34,818 nucleotides of DNA from Chloroflexota bacterium. Lineage in GTDB: Bacteria > Chloroflexota > UBA11872. A program made the position numbers and the translations under genes. Numbering within the stretch: position 1 is the first letter of the stretch; every line of letters starts with the position of its first letter. Location of the stretch: assembly GCA_011523785.1 (NCBI GenBank), contig WTFW01000097.1:1-34818 (forward strand), written 5' to 3'. The notes under the pieces were generated by a model. It saw only the letters and a list, made by a program, of their open reading frames with translations. It was not told the DNA's origin and did not search any database. This document shows, piece by piece, positions 16,034 to 24,523 of this stretch.

Positions 16034-17353
16034 CTACTTCGCCGTACAGGCCCCCAGCGCCTCGTCCACAATCTCAAGCGTTCGGTCCACGTCGTCCTCG
16101 CTGTGCGCAATCGAGATATAGAACTTCTCGTTCGGCACGATCAAGATCCCCCGCTTGACGCATTCGATGGCGAACTGTGTGCCCATCTCGCGGTCGTTGT
16201 CCAGCAGGTCGACCCACTGTGTGGGATTGGAGTTTTCCATGAAGCGCACGCCGAACACCATGTCCTCGCCAAGCGCCTGCACGGGAATTCCGTGGCGACG
16301 GCCGGCTTCTTCGATCCCCGCACGTAAACGCCCGCCGATGCGGTGCAGCTGGTCGTAGACGCCTGGCTCGCGCAGGATGTCCATCGCGGCCAGCGCGGCC
16401 GTCGCAGCCACCGGGTTGCCGTTAAACGTTCCGCTGGCCCAGGCAATCGTGTTCGGCGCCCGGCCCACGTTGCCGTAGAGATCCATGATGTCGCGGCGTC
16501 CGGCGATAACGGCCAGCGGAAACCCGCCGGCCATCGCCTTGCCGTAGCAGGCCATGTCCGGGACCACCCCGTAAGCCTCCTGCGCGCCTCCCCACGCAAG
16601 CCGGAAACCGGTGACGATCTCGTCATAGATCATGATGATCCCGTGTCGGTCGCACGCCTCGCGAACGGCTTCCAGGAAACCCGGCACTGGCCGCAGCACG
16701 CGCTGCAGCGGCTCAATGATGATCCCCGCCAGTTCGTCCGCGTACTCCTCGATCACTTGCAGGGCGAACTCGGTGTCGTTATACGGCGCGACCAGGATCT
16801 CGTCGGCCAGCACGCCCGGTACCCCCAGCGAGTCGGGCTCGGCGTGCGGATAGTCGCTGGCTTCACCCGGCACCGTGCCGAACATCGCGAAGTCGCCGGT
16901 CCCATGCCAGCCGCCTTCGAACTTCAGAATCTTGGGCCGGCCCGTGAATGCCCGCGCCGCGCGAAGTGACAGGAATGTTGCGTCCGATCCAGTCGTCACA
17001 TACCGAACCTGCTCGGCACACGGAACCGCCTCGATTACTTGCTCCGCCAGCCGGATCGCCGGTTCGTTAAGGAAATAAAACGTCGTGCCTTGCCGAATCT
17101 GGTGCTCGACGGCTTCCAGGATGCGCGGATGGCAATGACCGACCAGCATTGGGCCGGAGCCCATCAGGTAGTCGATGTACTCACGGCCGTCAACGCTGAT
17201 CAGGTGGCTCCCTCGGCCCTCGCGAATGACCACGTCCTCCGAACGCGGGAGCATGAGGAATCCAAGAGCCCCGCCGCTCATCACGTTTCCGGCAAGTTCG
17301 AGGAGCTCGCCATTCGAGGCCGACGTCTGGCCCGGTTGTGTCGAAGCTTCCAC
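16034..17353 (-). CDS. Class III PLP aminotransferase / glutamate-1-semialdehyde aminomutase-like
   Basis: A 439-residue fold-type I PLP enzyme. Landmarks are TTGSDATFLSLRAARAFTGR (phosphate-binding region), KILKFEGGWHGTGDF, MIYDEIVTGFRLAWGG with Asp244 (pyridine-N ligand), and Lys272 in CYGKAMAGGFPL (Schiff base). These match the GSA-aminomutase branch of class III aminotransferases. No haem-pathway neighbours are present, and it pairs with a 2-hydroxyacid dehydrogenase. A catabolic or amino-acid transaminase role is therefore more likely than hemL. It starts at ATG 17353-17351 and is divergent from the Gfo/Idh/MocA gene across about 130 bp. Confidence 0.9.
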   Translation of the reverse strand: MEASTQPGQTSASNGELLELAGNVMSGGALGFLMLPRSEDVVIREGRGSHLISVDGREYIDYLMGSGPMLVGHCHPRILEAVEHQIRQGTTFYFLNEPAIRLAEQVIEAVPCAEQVRYVTTGSDATFLSLRAARAFTGRPKILKFEGGWHGTGDFAMFGTVPGEASDYPHAEPDSLGVPGVLADEILVAPYNDTEFALQVIEEYADELAGIIIEPLQRVLRPVPGFLEAVREACDRHGIIMIYDEIVTGFRLAWGGAQEAYGVVPDMACYGKAMAGGFPLAVIAGRRDIMDLYGNVGRAPNTIAWASGTFNGNPVAATAALAAMDILREPGVYDQLHRIGGRLRAGIEEAGRRHGIPVQALGEDMVFGVRFMENSNPTQWVDLLDNDREMGTQFAIECVKRGILIVPNEKFYISIAHSEDDVDRTLEIVDEALGACTAK

Positions 17354-17482
17354 CGCTTACCTAGCCTTCAGGAAGTCGCCGCAACAGCCCGCGGCGCTGG
17401 GTCGCGCATACTACACGCGGCATCGATTCGGTCGGCTGCCAGACCCAAGGCGCGGAGAATTCGATATGGCGGAGATCGGGTT

Positions 17483-18532
17483 GTGAGCGGCGGCGTTCCC
17501 GAGTCATCCCGCCTTCGGATTGCGCTTGTAGGCGCGGGCGGCTTCGGCACCTATACCTGCGAGCTGATCGATCGCCAGCCCGAGATCGAGCTGGTCGGTG
17601 TGGCCGACACCGACGGCGGCAAGGCTCGGCGCCTCGGAGTCGATCGCGGCGTGCCGTACTGGACGGACCACCGGGCGCTGCTCGACGAGAGCGACTGCGA
17701 CGCCGTGGCCATCGTGACCACGCACTCCACGCATCGCGATATCGCGGTGGACGCCGCGGCGGCGGGTCGGCACATCTTCTGCGAAAAGACCATGGCCATT
17801 ACTGTGGCCGACTGCCACGACATGGTGGAATCCGCAAACACGCACGGCGTCAAGCTCATGGTTGGCCACAAGCGCCGCTTTCGTCCGGCCTCGGCTGCCA
17901 TAGGGCGCGCACTGACAACCGACGGGCTTGGCCGCCCCCTCGCCGTCAACGTTCGCGGCTTCTTTGGCCGGCAAATCACCGGCTTCTGGCGCGAGCGGTC
18001 GCTGTGCGGGGGGCTGCTCTACTGGGCCGGGGTTCACGATGTGGACACGCTGCGGTACCTCTTTGGCGAAGTCGCCTCCGTTTACGCGGTACTTGGGCCC
18101 AAGTTGCGTCCCGAGGTCTCCGACCAGGAGGACGCAATATCTGTTGCCGTGACGTTCCATAACGGCATGGTCGGCTCACTGCAGGTATCCACCTTCTATC
18201 CGATGGCCACCTATCAGACCGCCTTCGGCTTCGACATCGTCTGTGAGCGCGGCGGTATCAGCTACAACCCGCACGACCACACCATCACAACTCAACTCGA
18301 AGACCAACCTCCAAGCGTGGTTCGCCTTGAGCACAATTCGCCCGACGGCGCATATGACAAGGAGTGGTCCAGCTTCGCCGCCTGGGTGCTGCGAGACGAA
18401 ACTCCGGTCCTGACCGGCGAGGACGGTCTTCGCTGCGTGGAAATCCTGCAGGCCGCCTACTTGAGCGCCGCCACTGGAACGCGAATCGACCTTCCGCTCG
18501 ACCGAAACGAGCGGCGTCCGTTTGACGGATAG
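17483..18532 (+). CDS. Gfo/Idh/MocA family NAD(P)-dependent oxidoreductase
   Basis: A 349-residue protein from GTG 17483, supported by GGAGATCGG 3-11 nt upstream. The Rossmann motif is ALVGAGGFGTYTCE (Gly-rich loop 17-22), with Asp42 in GVADTDGGKA selecting the adenosine ribose. EKTMAITVADC (101-111) is the variant of the family 'EKP' motif with the catalytic Lys102. GHKRRFRPA and AGVHDVDTLRYLFGEV (family 'GvH.iD..r.l.G') follow in the C-terminal alpha/beta domain. These enzymes oxidise or reduce hydroxyls on sugars, inositols and related rings. It is followed by the amidase gene after 11 nt. It likely heads a long plus-strand operon through the transporter genes. Confidence 0.92.
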   Translation: MSGGVPESSRLRIALVGAGGFGTYTCELIDRQPEIELVGVADTDGGKARRLGVDRGVPYWTDHRALLDESDCDAVAIVTTHSTHRDIAVDAAAAGRHIFCEKTMAITVADCHDMVESANTHGVKLMVGHKRRFRPASAAIGRALTTDGLGRPLAVNVRGFFGRQITGFWRERSLCGGLLYWAGVHDVDTLRYLFGEVASVYAVLGPKLRPEVSDQEDAISVAVTFHNGMVGSLQVSTFYPMATYQTAFGFDIVCERGGISYNPHDHTITTQLEDQPPSVVRLEHNSPDGAYDKEWSSFAAWVLRDETPVLTGEDGLRCVEILQAAYLSAATGTRIDLPLDRNERRPFDG

Positions 18533-18543
18533 ACGCTGGCACC

Positions 18544-19386
18544 ATGCGCGTTGCCTGCGTGCAGGTCGCAGCGGTCGACGGCGAAATCGACGCGAATCGC
18601 GCACGTGCCCTGCGCCTAACGGAGCAGGCCCTGGCGAGTAGCCCGGACCTGGTCATTCTTCCCGAACTCGTTACCACCGGCTATTGCACCGACGACTACT
18701 CCACGGTCGCGGAGCACAGCGAAGGCCCGACGGTGCGAGCCTTTGCAGAACTGGCAGCGTCGTCTGGTGCCTGTATCGCCGTAGGCCTGGTGACCGTCAC
18801 GGCCAGCGGCCGGCCGCAGAACGGCAGCGTGGTCATTGGCCCGCGCGGCGTCATCGGCACATACGCCAAGTCCCACATGTGCGTAAACGACGATCCTCGC
18901 GTCGACGAATCCACCGCATTCGCCCGCGGCGAGACGCTGGGGCTGTTTGACCTCGCCGGCCTAAGGATCGGAGTGATGATCTGTTACGACGGCCAGCACG
19001 GTGAACTGCCGGTTGCACTGGTCGCCCGAGGTGCCGACCTGTTGATCTGGCTGAACAACAGGACCTCAATGCCGGTCTGGGAGGCCGCCGCCATTGCCAG
19101 GTTCAATCGAGTGCCGGTCGCCGCCGTCAACCGAGTCGGTGAAGCCGGCTGGCAGCCGGCCGGCGCGCCGCCACGGGTCTTTTCGGGAGTCTCGGCGATC
19201 GTCGATCACGAGGGCGAAACCATCGCCGCGGCTCACGGCGGGGAAGAGACCGTGGTCATCGGAGACGTGGATATCGAGGCCGGACGCCGCCGCCGAGACA
19301 GTCACGTGCTGAACACCCTGCAGAGTCGCAGGCCCGACCTTTACGCCCTGGCCTGGGCAGCGACGCCGCGAGTCCCTCCGCACTAG
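18544..19386 (+). CDS. Carbon-nitrogen hydrolase (nitrilase superfamily amidase)
   Basis: A 280-residue protein with the full Glu-Lys-Cys triad: Glu41 in VILPELVTTGY, Lys109 in TYAKSHM and Cys147 in VMICYDGQHGE. Typical surrounding strands are present (MRVACVQVAAVDGEIDANRA at the start, NNRTSMPVWEAAAIARFNRV later). The CYDGQHGE form lies between amidase and N-carbamoyl-amino-acid hydrolase types. With hydantoinase-family subunits in the same island, hydrolysis of an N-carbamoyl or amide intermediate is attractive but unproven. It lies 11 nt after the oxidoreductase gene and 63 nt before the permease gene. Confidence 0.9.
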   Translation: MRVACVQVAAVDGEIDANRARALRLTEQALASSPDLVILPELVTTGYCTDDYSTVAEHSEGPTVRAFAELAASSGACIAVGLVTVTASGRPQNGSVVIGPRGVIGTYAKSHMCVNDDPRVDESTAFARGETLGLFDLAGLRIGVMICYDGQHGELPVALVARGADLLIWLNNRTSMPVWEAAAIARFNRVPVAAVNRVGEAGWQPAGAPPRVFSGVSAIVDHEGETIAAAHGGEETVVIGDVDIEAGRRRRDSHVLNTLQSRRPDLYALAWAATPRVPPH

Positions 19387-19449
19387 CGGTCGATGCGGCT
19401 ATGATGCGCGCCGGAATCCGGGCACAACCGCTTGAATCGGGGACGCAGC

Positions 19450-20391
19450 GTGGCAGCAGTCGGGCAGTTTGTGGGTCAATCCGCGTCCGAAGCGCCAGTT
19501 CGCAGCGAATGGAACCTGGCCTGGCGCCGGTTGCGACGCAACAAGGCTGCGATGGCCGGTCTCGTCGCGCTGATCCTGATCTCGCTGGCCGCGATCTTTG
19601 CCGACGTGATCGCCACCGAGACCGAGAACCACTTCGATATTGCGTCTGAGGGCTTGCCGCCGCTCGCCGAGCGCCTTGATCCAATCGATGACTGGCGTCC
19701 CTGGGGCCAGCGACACCTCCTGGGAACGGACGACATTGGACGGGATGTTTTCAGCCGCATCGTGCGAGGTGCACGCATTTCGCTCCGAATCGGCTTTTCA
19801 GCCGTGACCATCTCGCTAATTTCGGGCAGCATTCTTGGACTGGTGGCGGGTTACTTCCGCCGCTGGCCGGACATGCTGATCAGCCGCATTCTCGACGTGA
19901 TGCTGGCTTTTCCCGGAATCCTTCTGGCGATGACCGTTGTCGCGTCGCTCGGACCCGGCCTCAATAACGCCATGCTTGCCCTGGGTGTCGCTGGCATTCC
20001 CTTCTACGGTCGAGTCGTGCGAGGCACCACCCTTGCTGCGAGGGACCTCACCTATGTCCGTGCGGCACGTGCCGTGGGAATGTCAGACGTACGTATCATG
20101 CTGCGTCACATCCTTCCCAATGTAGTCAGTCCCGTGCTCATCATGGCGACTCTTGGCTTGGGTGGAGCAATCCTGGCGTCGGCCACCCTCAGTTTCTTGG
20201 GCCTTGGCGCCGAGTCGCCCGCGCCTGAGTGGGGCTATGAACTTTCCAAGAGCCGCAATCTGTTGCGCGCCTATTGGTGGATCGCCACTTTCAACGGCTT
20301 TGCCATCGCAATTACGGTTCTCTCGATCAATCTCCTGGGCGACGGGCTTCGCGAAGCGCTCGATCCCCAGGCAAGTTCATGGTCGGACTAG
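19450..20391 (+). CDS. ABC transporter permease, DppC/OppC type
   Basis: About 313 residues. I chose GTG 19450 because GGGGA lies about 6 nt upstream; TTG 19432 would add six residues. It has a cytoplasmic N-terminus ending in LAWRRLRRNKAAMAGLVA, a first membrane segment (LILISLAAIFADVIA), a periplasmic loop with GTDDIGRDVFSRIVRGARIS (the family 'GTD..GRDv.sr...G.r.sl'), then five more segments. The EAA loop, which contacts the ATPase, reads ARAVGMSDVRIMLRHILPN. This is the C-type permease of a dipeptide/oligopeptide/nickel-type importer. It precedes the binding-protein gene, an uncommon order (usually binding protein, B, C). Confidence 0.93.
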   Translation: MAAVGQFVGQSASEAPVRSEWNLAWRRLRRNKAAMAGLVALILISLAAIFADVIATETENHFDIASEGLPPLAERLDPIDDWRPWGQRHLLGTDDIGRDVFSRIVRGARISLRIGFSAVTISLISGSILGLVAGYFRRWPDMLISRILDVMLAFPGILLAMTVVASLGPGLNNAMLALGVAGIPFYGRVVRGTTLAARDLTYVRAARAVGMSDVRIMLRHILPNVVSPVLIMATLGLGGAILASATLSFLGLGAESPAPEWGYELSKSRNLLRAYWWIATFNGFAIAITVLSINLLGDGLREALDPQASSWSD

Positions 20392-20486
20392 TTCGTCCAC
20401 GACTCCATAGCACTGCGCGCCGGTATTAGGTACGCTGGCGCATTCGTCGAGGCGCCGTAGTTCTGCGCCTCAAGGGGAGGGTGCAC

Positions 20487-22475
20487 ATGATCAAGACGCC
20501 GAGCGTGAGTCGGCGGGCCGTTATCCGAACTGGCCTGGCCGGCCTGGCCGGTGGCGTCGGCGCCGCAGCGCTGGCTGCGTGTGGTGAGACGCAGGTCGTA
20601 ACGAAGGAAGTCCCGATCGAAACGACCGTGGTCAAGGAAGTTCCGGTCGAGAAGATCGTCCGTGAGACCGAGGTCCGAGAAGTCCCGGTCGAGAGAATCG
20701 TGACCCAGCAGGTCGACAGGGTCGTCACCAAGACGGTCGAAGTCCAGAAGGTCGTCGAGGTTCCGGTTGAGGTCCAGGTCGAGAAGGTCGTCGAGGTCGA
20801 GAAGGTCGTCGAGAAGGTCGTGGAGAAGATCGTCCAGCAGGCCGCCGAGCGCGCGCCGGGCATCGACATCTACAACCTTGACGAGTCCGTACCCATTGGC
20901 GCCAAGCCGTGGGATCCCAAGCCCGGTGGCGAAGTCAGCTACATGACCTTCGGCAACCCCACCGGCTTTGACCCGGCAACCTGGGGCGGCCGCAGCGCCG
21001 AGCCGGCAGCGGTGATGTACGACCTGCTCTATACCTACGGCAAGGGCAACCTGATCTACCCGCATTTGGCTTCGGATCTGCCGGAGCCGGCAGACGACAA
21101 ACTCTCCTGGGTGATCCCGTTGCGCAACGACGTCGTCTTCCACGACGGCGAACCGTTCAATGCCGATGCGGCCGTCTTCAACTTCCAACGCTTCCTGGAC
21201 CCGGATCTGGCCCGAGGTCATGTGATCCGTGACGTGGCATCCATGGGCGGCGTGGAAAAGGTGGACGACTTCAAGATTCGTATCCACACCGCGCAGCCGC
21301 AGTCACCCCCCTCATTCCTTCACTCGATTGCCCACCAGCACACCGGCATGGCATCGCCCAAGGCGGTCACCGAGCGCGGCGAAGCCTTCAGCCGTGACCC
21401 GGTCGGAACCGGCCCCTTCAAGTGGTCGGGTGTGTGGGAAGACGACGTCAAGGTCGTCTTCGACCGCAACGAGGACTACAACTGGGGTCCGTCATTCCTC
21501 GCGCACCAGGGCGCGCCGTATCCGGACCGGTTGCGTATCCAAATCCTTGGGTACAACATGACGGACAACGCCGCTGCCTTTGAAGCCGGCGAGGTGGACA
21601 TCTGCCTGAACTGGTCGTTCGCGGACTACAAGCGCGTGTCCGAGAACGCCAAGTACCACGTCATCGGCTACGCGGCCCCCGGCATGGGCCAGTACATGCC
21701 GCTGCACACGCAGCTCTGGCCGCTGGATGACCTGAACGTGCGCAAGGCGTTGCTCTTCGGCGTCGACCGCCGCACCGTCACGGTGCGCGCCAACGGCGGC
21801 ACCGCCCCGCTCAACATCAGCAACCTGCTGGTGCCGGGCACAATCGGCCGTAGCGCCGCGGCAGGCGAGTTGTACACGTACGACGTCGGGATTGCCAACC
21901 AGATCCTCGACGAGGCCGGCTACGCCAAGGGCGAGGACGGTTATCGCTACGCCTCGGACGGCCGGCGGCTGGAAATAAGCTACCCGGACCGCGGCGACCC
22001 GGTGGTCGAGCTGTTCAAGCTGGACGTGGAGAAGAACCTCGGAATCTTCGTGGACATCCCGAAGATGGACGGCGCCACGCACCGCGAGGGCGCCTCCAAG
22101 GGTCTCTACCACACCACCTGGATCGGCGTTGCGGCGCCGAGTGGCGACGTGATGTACGACCGCTTCCACACCGCCTCGTACGGTGGAGCGAACCGCTCAT
22201 ACTCGTTCTTCGAGTACGACGGGATCCCCGAGTCGGCAACGCCGAACGCGAAGATCGATGGGCTGCTCGAGGCGGCTCGCGCGAGCTTCGACGCGGAAGA
22301 GGCCAAGGCTCTCTGGGAAGAGGCCGAGCTCTACCTGATGGAGAACGCGGTTGCCATCCCGTTGGTCCACGACTACCTGCCGTGGCTGACGAACCCCGAC
22401 CGCATCGGCGGCGAGTTGTTCCTCGGAATCGACTACCTGCCGTTCTTCGGTCAGTTCTACAGCACCCAGGAGTAG
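20487..22475 (+). CDS. Family-5 extracellular solute-binding lipoprotein with long charged stalk
   Basis: 662 residues. ATG 20487 is chosen because the strong AGGGGAGG lies 6 nt upstream; GTG 20481 would touch it. The N-terminus has twin arginines (VSRRAVIRTG), a hydrophobic stretch and a lipobox LAAC with Cys32. It therefore looks like a Tat-exported lipoprotein. Residues 35-118 are a low-complexity Val/Glu/Lys stalk (EVPVEKIVRETEVREVPVER, VEKVVEVEKVVEKVVEKIV), probably a coiled coil or rod holding the binding domain away from the membrane. From residue 140 the SBP_bac_5 domain follows (LASDLPEPADDKLSWVIPLR, VVFHDGEPFNADAAVFNFQR, FSRDPVGTGPFKW). Such stalks are common in Chloroflexota. Ligand: a peptide-like or other small solute, not predictable here. 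Confidence 0.93.
   Translation: MIKTPSVSRRAVIRTGLAGLAGGVGAAALAACGETQVVTKEVPIETTVVKEVPVEKIVRETEVREVPVERIVTQQVDRVVTKTVEVQKVVEVPVEVQVEKVVEVEKVVEKVVEKIVQQAAERAPGIDIYNLDESVPIGAKPWDPKPGGEVSYMTFGNPTGFDPATWGGRSAEPAAVMYDLLYTYGKGNLIYPHLASDLPEPADDKLSWVIPLRNDVVFHDGEPFNADAAVFNFQRFLDPDLARGHVIRDVASMGGVEKVDDFKIRIHTAQPQSPPSFLHSIAHQHTGMASPKAVTERGEAFSRDPVGTGPFKWSGVWEDDVKVVFDRNEDYNWGPSFLAHQGAPYPDRLRIQILGYNMTDNAAAFEAGEVDICLNWSFADYKRVSENAKYHVIGYAAPGMGQYMPLHTQLWPLDDLNVRKALLFGVDRRTVTVRANGGTAPLNISNLLVPGTIGRSAAAGELYTYDVGIANQILDEAGYAKGEDGYRYASDGRRLEISYPDRGDPVVELFKLDVEKNLGIFVDIPKMDGATHREGASKGLYHTTWIGVAAPSGDVMYDRFHTASYGGANRSYSFFEYDGIPESATPNAKIDGLLEAARASFDAEEAKALWEEAELYLMENAVAIPLVHDYLPWLTNPDRIGGELFLGIDYLPFFGQFYSTQE
20590..20840. 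repeat. Low-complexity repeat coding for the Val/Glu/Lys stalk
   Basis: Imperfect short repeats built on GTCGAGAAGGTCGT and GAAGTCCCGGTCGAG recur many times, coding for EVPVE, VEKVV and EKVVEK units. The DNA repeats follow the protein heptad-like pattern and the codon choice (GTC, GAG, AAG). They make the region prone to slippage or length change between strains. The antisense frame yields a spurious Asp/Leu repeat. Confidence 0.8.
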
Positions 22476-22494
22476 ATTCGAAGGTAGTGCGAAT

Positions 22495-22526
22495 GACGCC
22501 CGGCCGGCATCAGCCGGCCGGGCGTC
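22495..22526 (+). terminator. Strong intercistronic hairpin between binding protein and permease genes
   Basis: A perfect 14-bp stem (GACGCCCGGCCGGC against its complement) with the 4-base loop ATCA, followed by TTCTTCTC. It lies 19 nt after the lipoprotein stop and 35 nt before the DppB-type start. Hairpins at this place in transporter operons usually protect the upstream message and partly stop transcription, so the binding protein is made in excess over the membrane subunits. The T content after the stem is modest, so a partial terminator or RNA-stability element is more likely than a full stop. Confidence 0.75.
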
Positions 22527-22561
22527 TTCTCACAGCGCACCGATCGGGAGACGTCTGAGCG

Positions 22562-23539
22562 ATGGGCTCATACATTCTGCGCCGCGGTCTCTACACCATC
22601 CCCGTGCTCTTCGGGGTGTTGCTGACCGTATTCGTCCTGATGCGCCTCGTTCCCGGCGATCCCATCGCGCTGTTCTATGCGACCGGCGGAGTCGGCGACT
22701 CAGGCGCCACCGCGGGTAGCGGTGGTGAAGTAAGCCGGGCGGCGCTCGAGAGGCTGCGCGAGAGCTACAACCTTGACAAATCCGTTCCACACCAGTTTGT
22801 GCTGTATGTGCGGGATGTTTTTCGCGCCGATTTCGGCAACTCGATCCAGTACCGTCGCCCCGTCACTGACATCATCAAGGATCACGCACCAGCGACCATC
22901 CAGCTAACCGTCGCGGGCATGGCCGTGGCTCTGGTGATTGGATTCGGAGCCGGCATCATCTCGGCGATTCGCCGCCACTCGATGGCCGACTACAGCGCCC
23001 AGGTCTTCGCCATTCTTGGCGTGTCCTTCCCCAGCTTCTTCCTGGCCACGATCCTCATCTTGATCTTTGCTATCAACCTCAACTGGCTGCCCGTAATCTC
23101 AAACGGAATCGGGCCGCAACTCCTTATGCCGGCCATCACCCTCGGTGCCGCCGCGGCGGCCATTCTGGCCCGGCTCACTCGCTCATCAATGCTCGACGTC
23201 CTATCCCGGGACTACATCCGCACGGCCCGAGCCAAGGGACTCATCGAATCGAAGGTCATTTGGATACACGCGCTGCGAAACGCCCTCATACCAGTCATCA
23301 CCGTTGTTGGCCTTGAGTTCGGCTCGCTGCTGGGTGGCGCTGTCGCAATTGAAGCGGTCTTTTTCCGCCAGGGCCTGGGAATGCGACTTGTTGAAGCCAT
23401 TGAAGCGCGCGACTACCCCGTCATTCAGGCCCTGGTCTTGCTTGCCGCTGTCGTCTACGCCGTCGTCAATCTGCTCGTGGACATCCTGTACACGTATGTT
23501 GACCCACGCGTACGCCTGACAGACCAGACCGCAAGGTAG
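22562..23539 (+). CDS. ABC transporter permease, DppB/OppB type
   Basis: A 325-residue membrane protein from ATG 22562. The opening SYILRRGLYTIPVLFGVLLT and MRLVPGDPI are the classic B-type permease start. FGNSIQYRRPVTDIIKDHAP is the family 'fG.S......Pv...i....p.Tl.l' stretch. Six membrane passes follow. The EAA-type loop reads TARAKGLIESKVIWIHALRN, and the end contains YPVIQALVLLAAVVYAVVNL, then DILYTYVDPRVR. It should form the channel with the DppC-type permease at 19450-20391 and use the two ATPases coded on the opposite strand at 29873-31962. A strong hairpin precedes it. Confidence 0.95.
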   Translation: MGSYILRRGLYTIPVLFGVLLTVFVLMRLVPGDPIALFYATGGVGDSGATAGSGGEVSRAALERLRESYNLDKSVPHQFVLYVRDVFRADFGNSIQYRRPVTDIIKDHAPATIQLTVAGMAVALVIGFGAGIISAIRRHSMADYSAQVFAILGVSFPSFFLATILILIFAINLNWLPVISNGIGPQLLMPAITLGAAAAAILARLTRSSMLDVLSRDYIRTARAKGLIESKVIWIHALRNALIPVITVVGLEFGSLLGGAVAIEAVFFRQGLGMRLVEAIEARDYPVIQALVLLAAVVYAVVNLLVDILYTYVDPRVRLTDQTAR

Positions 23540-23581
23540 ATTCCTCCGGACTCCTGGGTCCCGGCTTGTTGGCGTGGTTGC

Positions 23582-24523
23582 ATGAAACTCTGCATTTCGA
23601 CAGCCTGCTATCGCTGGATGCTCGACGCCCATCGACGCCGGGATCGGCCTGAACACCGCAACTTCGGTTGGCCCCCAGCGTTTGTTCAGTCGCTTCCCCC
23701 TCCGCCACCAGACGTTACGCGCCACGACTGGATGCTGGCCAAGACTCGCGACCTGGGACTGGAAGGCTTCTACATGCACGCCGCCGACGTGGGTGACGTC
23801 GCGACAGTCGAAGACTTCGGCGCCCGCATGCGCGCGGCCGGTCTCATCTTCAACGGCGGCCTGACCGCCAATTGGGCGGCCGCGGCCGATGAGTGGGACC
23901 GCGACTTCCGCGAACGGGCCATCGAACACGTCGAACTCAACGCCCGCAGCGGCGCGACCATCGCCACGGTCACCCACCTCATGGCCGGCGTTCACAACCA
24001 CTTCTCGACCGATCCCCCCATCGACGAACAGATTGAGCGCGCCATTCGCAACTTCAGCACTGTTCTCCCGGCCTGCCGCCAGCACGGAGTCACGCTCGCA
24101 TTCGAGAATCACATGGACTATCGCCTTAGCGAAGTTGTGGCCGTTGTAGAAGGCCTCAGCTCCGAGTTCGCCCGCATCACCCTCGACACCGCGAACCCAT
24201 TCCTGGTGCTGGAAGACCCCCTCGAAGGCGCCTGCCTGGCGGCGCCCTATACCGTGGCGGTGCACCTCAAGGACTTCTCGGTTCATCCGCTCACCGACAC
24301 CTGGGAACCCGAACTCCATTGGGCACCCGTCGGCCGCGGCGACTCGCCGATTGCCCAGATTCTCGATCTGCTCCAGGCCCAAGCGCCCGACCCGGACAAT
24401 CTTCTTGCGCACATTGAGATCGCCGGTCTCCCTCAGACTGATCCCGACCAATGGGTCCGCTCAAGCGCTTCGCACCTTCGCCGGCACGCAGCCGACCACT
24501 TCCCCAATCAGGCTGCGGCGTGA
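23582..24523 (+). CDS. Xylose-isomerase-like TIM-barrel protein (sugar isomerase/epimerase), copy 1
   Basis: A 313-residue AP-endonuclease-2-fold protein. The metal ligands expected for this fold are present: Glu175 in TLAFENHMD, Asp202 in ITLDTANP, His228 in VAVHLKD and Glu279 in LAHIEI. A Pro-rich loop (SLPPPPPDV) is inserted early. Enzymes of this fold interconvert ketoses, inosose or keto-sugar acids, or act as dehydratases, using a divalent metal. It follows the DppB-type permease after 42 nt and overlaps its paralogue by 4 nt. The complete ligand set suggests an active enzyme. Substrate unknown; it is probably the imported solute or its first product. Confidence 0.87.
   Translation: MKLCISTACYRWMLDAHRRRDRPEHRNFGWPPAFVQSLPPPPPDVTRHDWMLAKTRDLGLEGFYMHAADVGDVATVEDFGARMRAAGLIFNGGLTANWAAAADEWDRDFRERAIEHVELNARSGATIATVTHLMAGVHNHFSTDPPIDEQIERAIRNFSTVLPACRQHGVTLAFENHMDYRLSEVVAVVEGLSSEFARITLDTANPFLVLEDPLEGACLAAPYTVAVHLKDFSVHPLTDTWEPELHWAPVGRGDSPIAQILDLLQAQAPDPDNLLAHIEIAGLPQTDPDQWVRSSASHLRRHAADHFPNQAAA

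Noticed and set aside
20590-20840. Tandem DNA satellite or CRISPR-like array
   Set aside because: The repeats are short, imperfect and in frame with a protein pattern. There are no regular spacers.
20388-21287. Minus-strand open frame with a striking Asp/Leu repeat
   Set aside because: The repeat is the antisense reading of the Val/Glu/Lys stalk of the binding lipoprotein. The plus-strand gene has a lipobox, an SBP domain and a strong ribosome binding site.
23201-24451. 416-residue minus-strand open frame
   Set aside because: It lies opposite the end of the DppB-type permease and most of isomerase copy 1, both with clear families and motifs. Its sequence has no recognisable domain.
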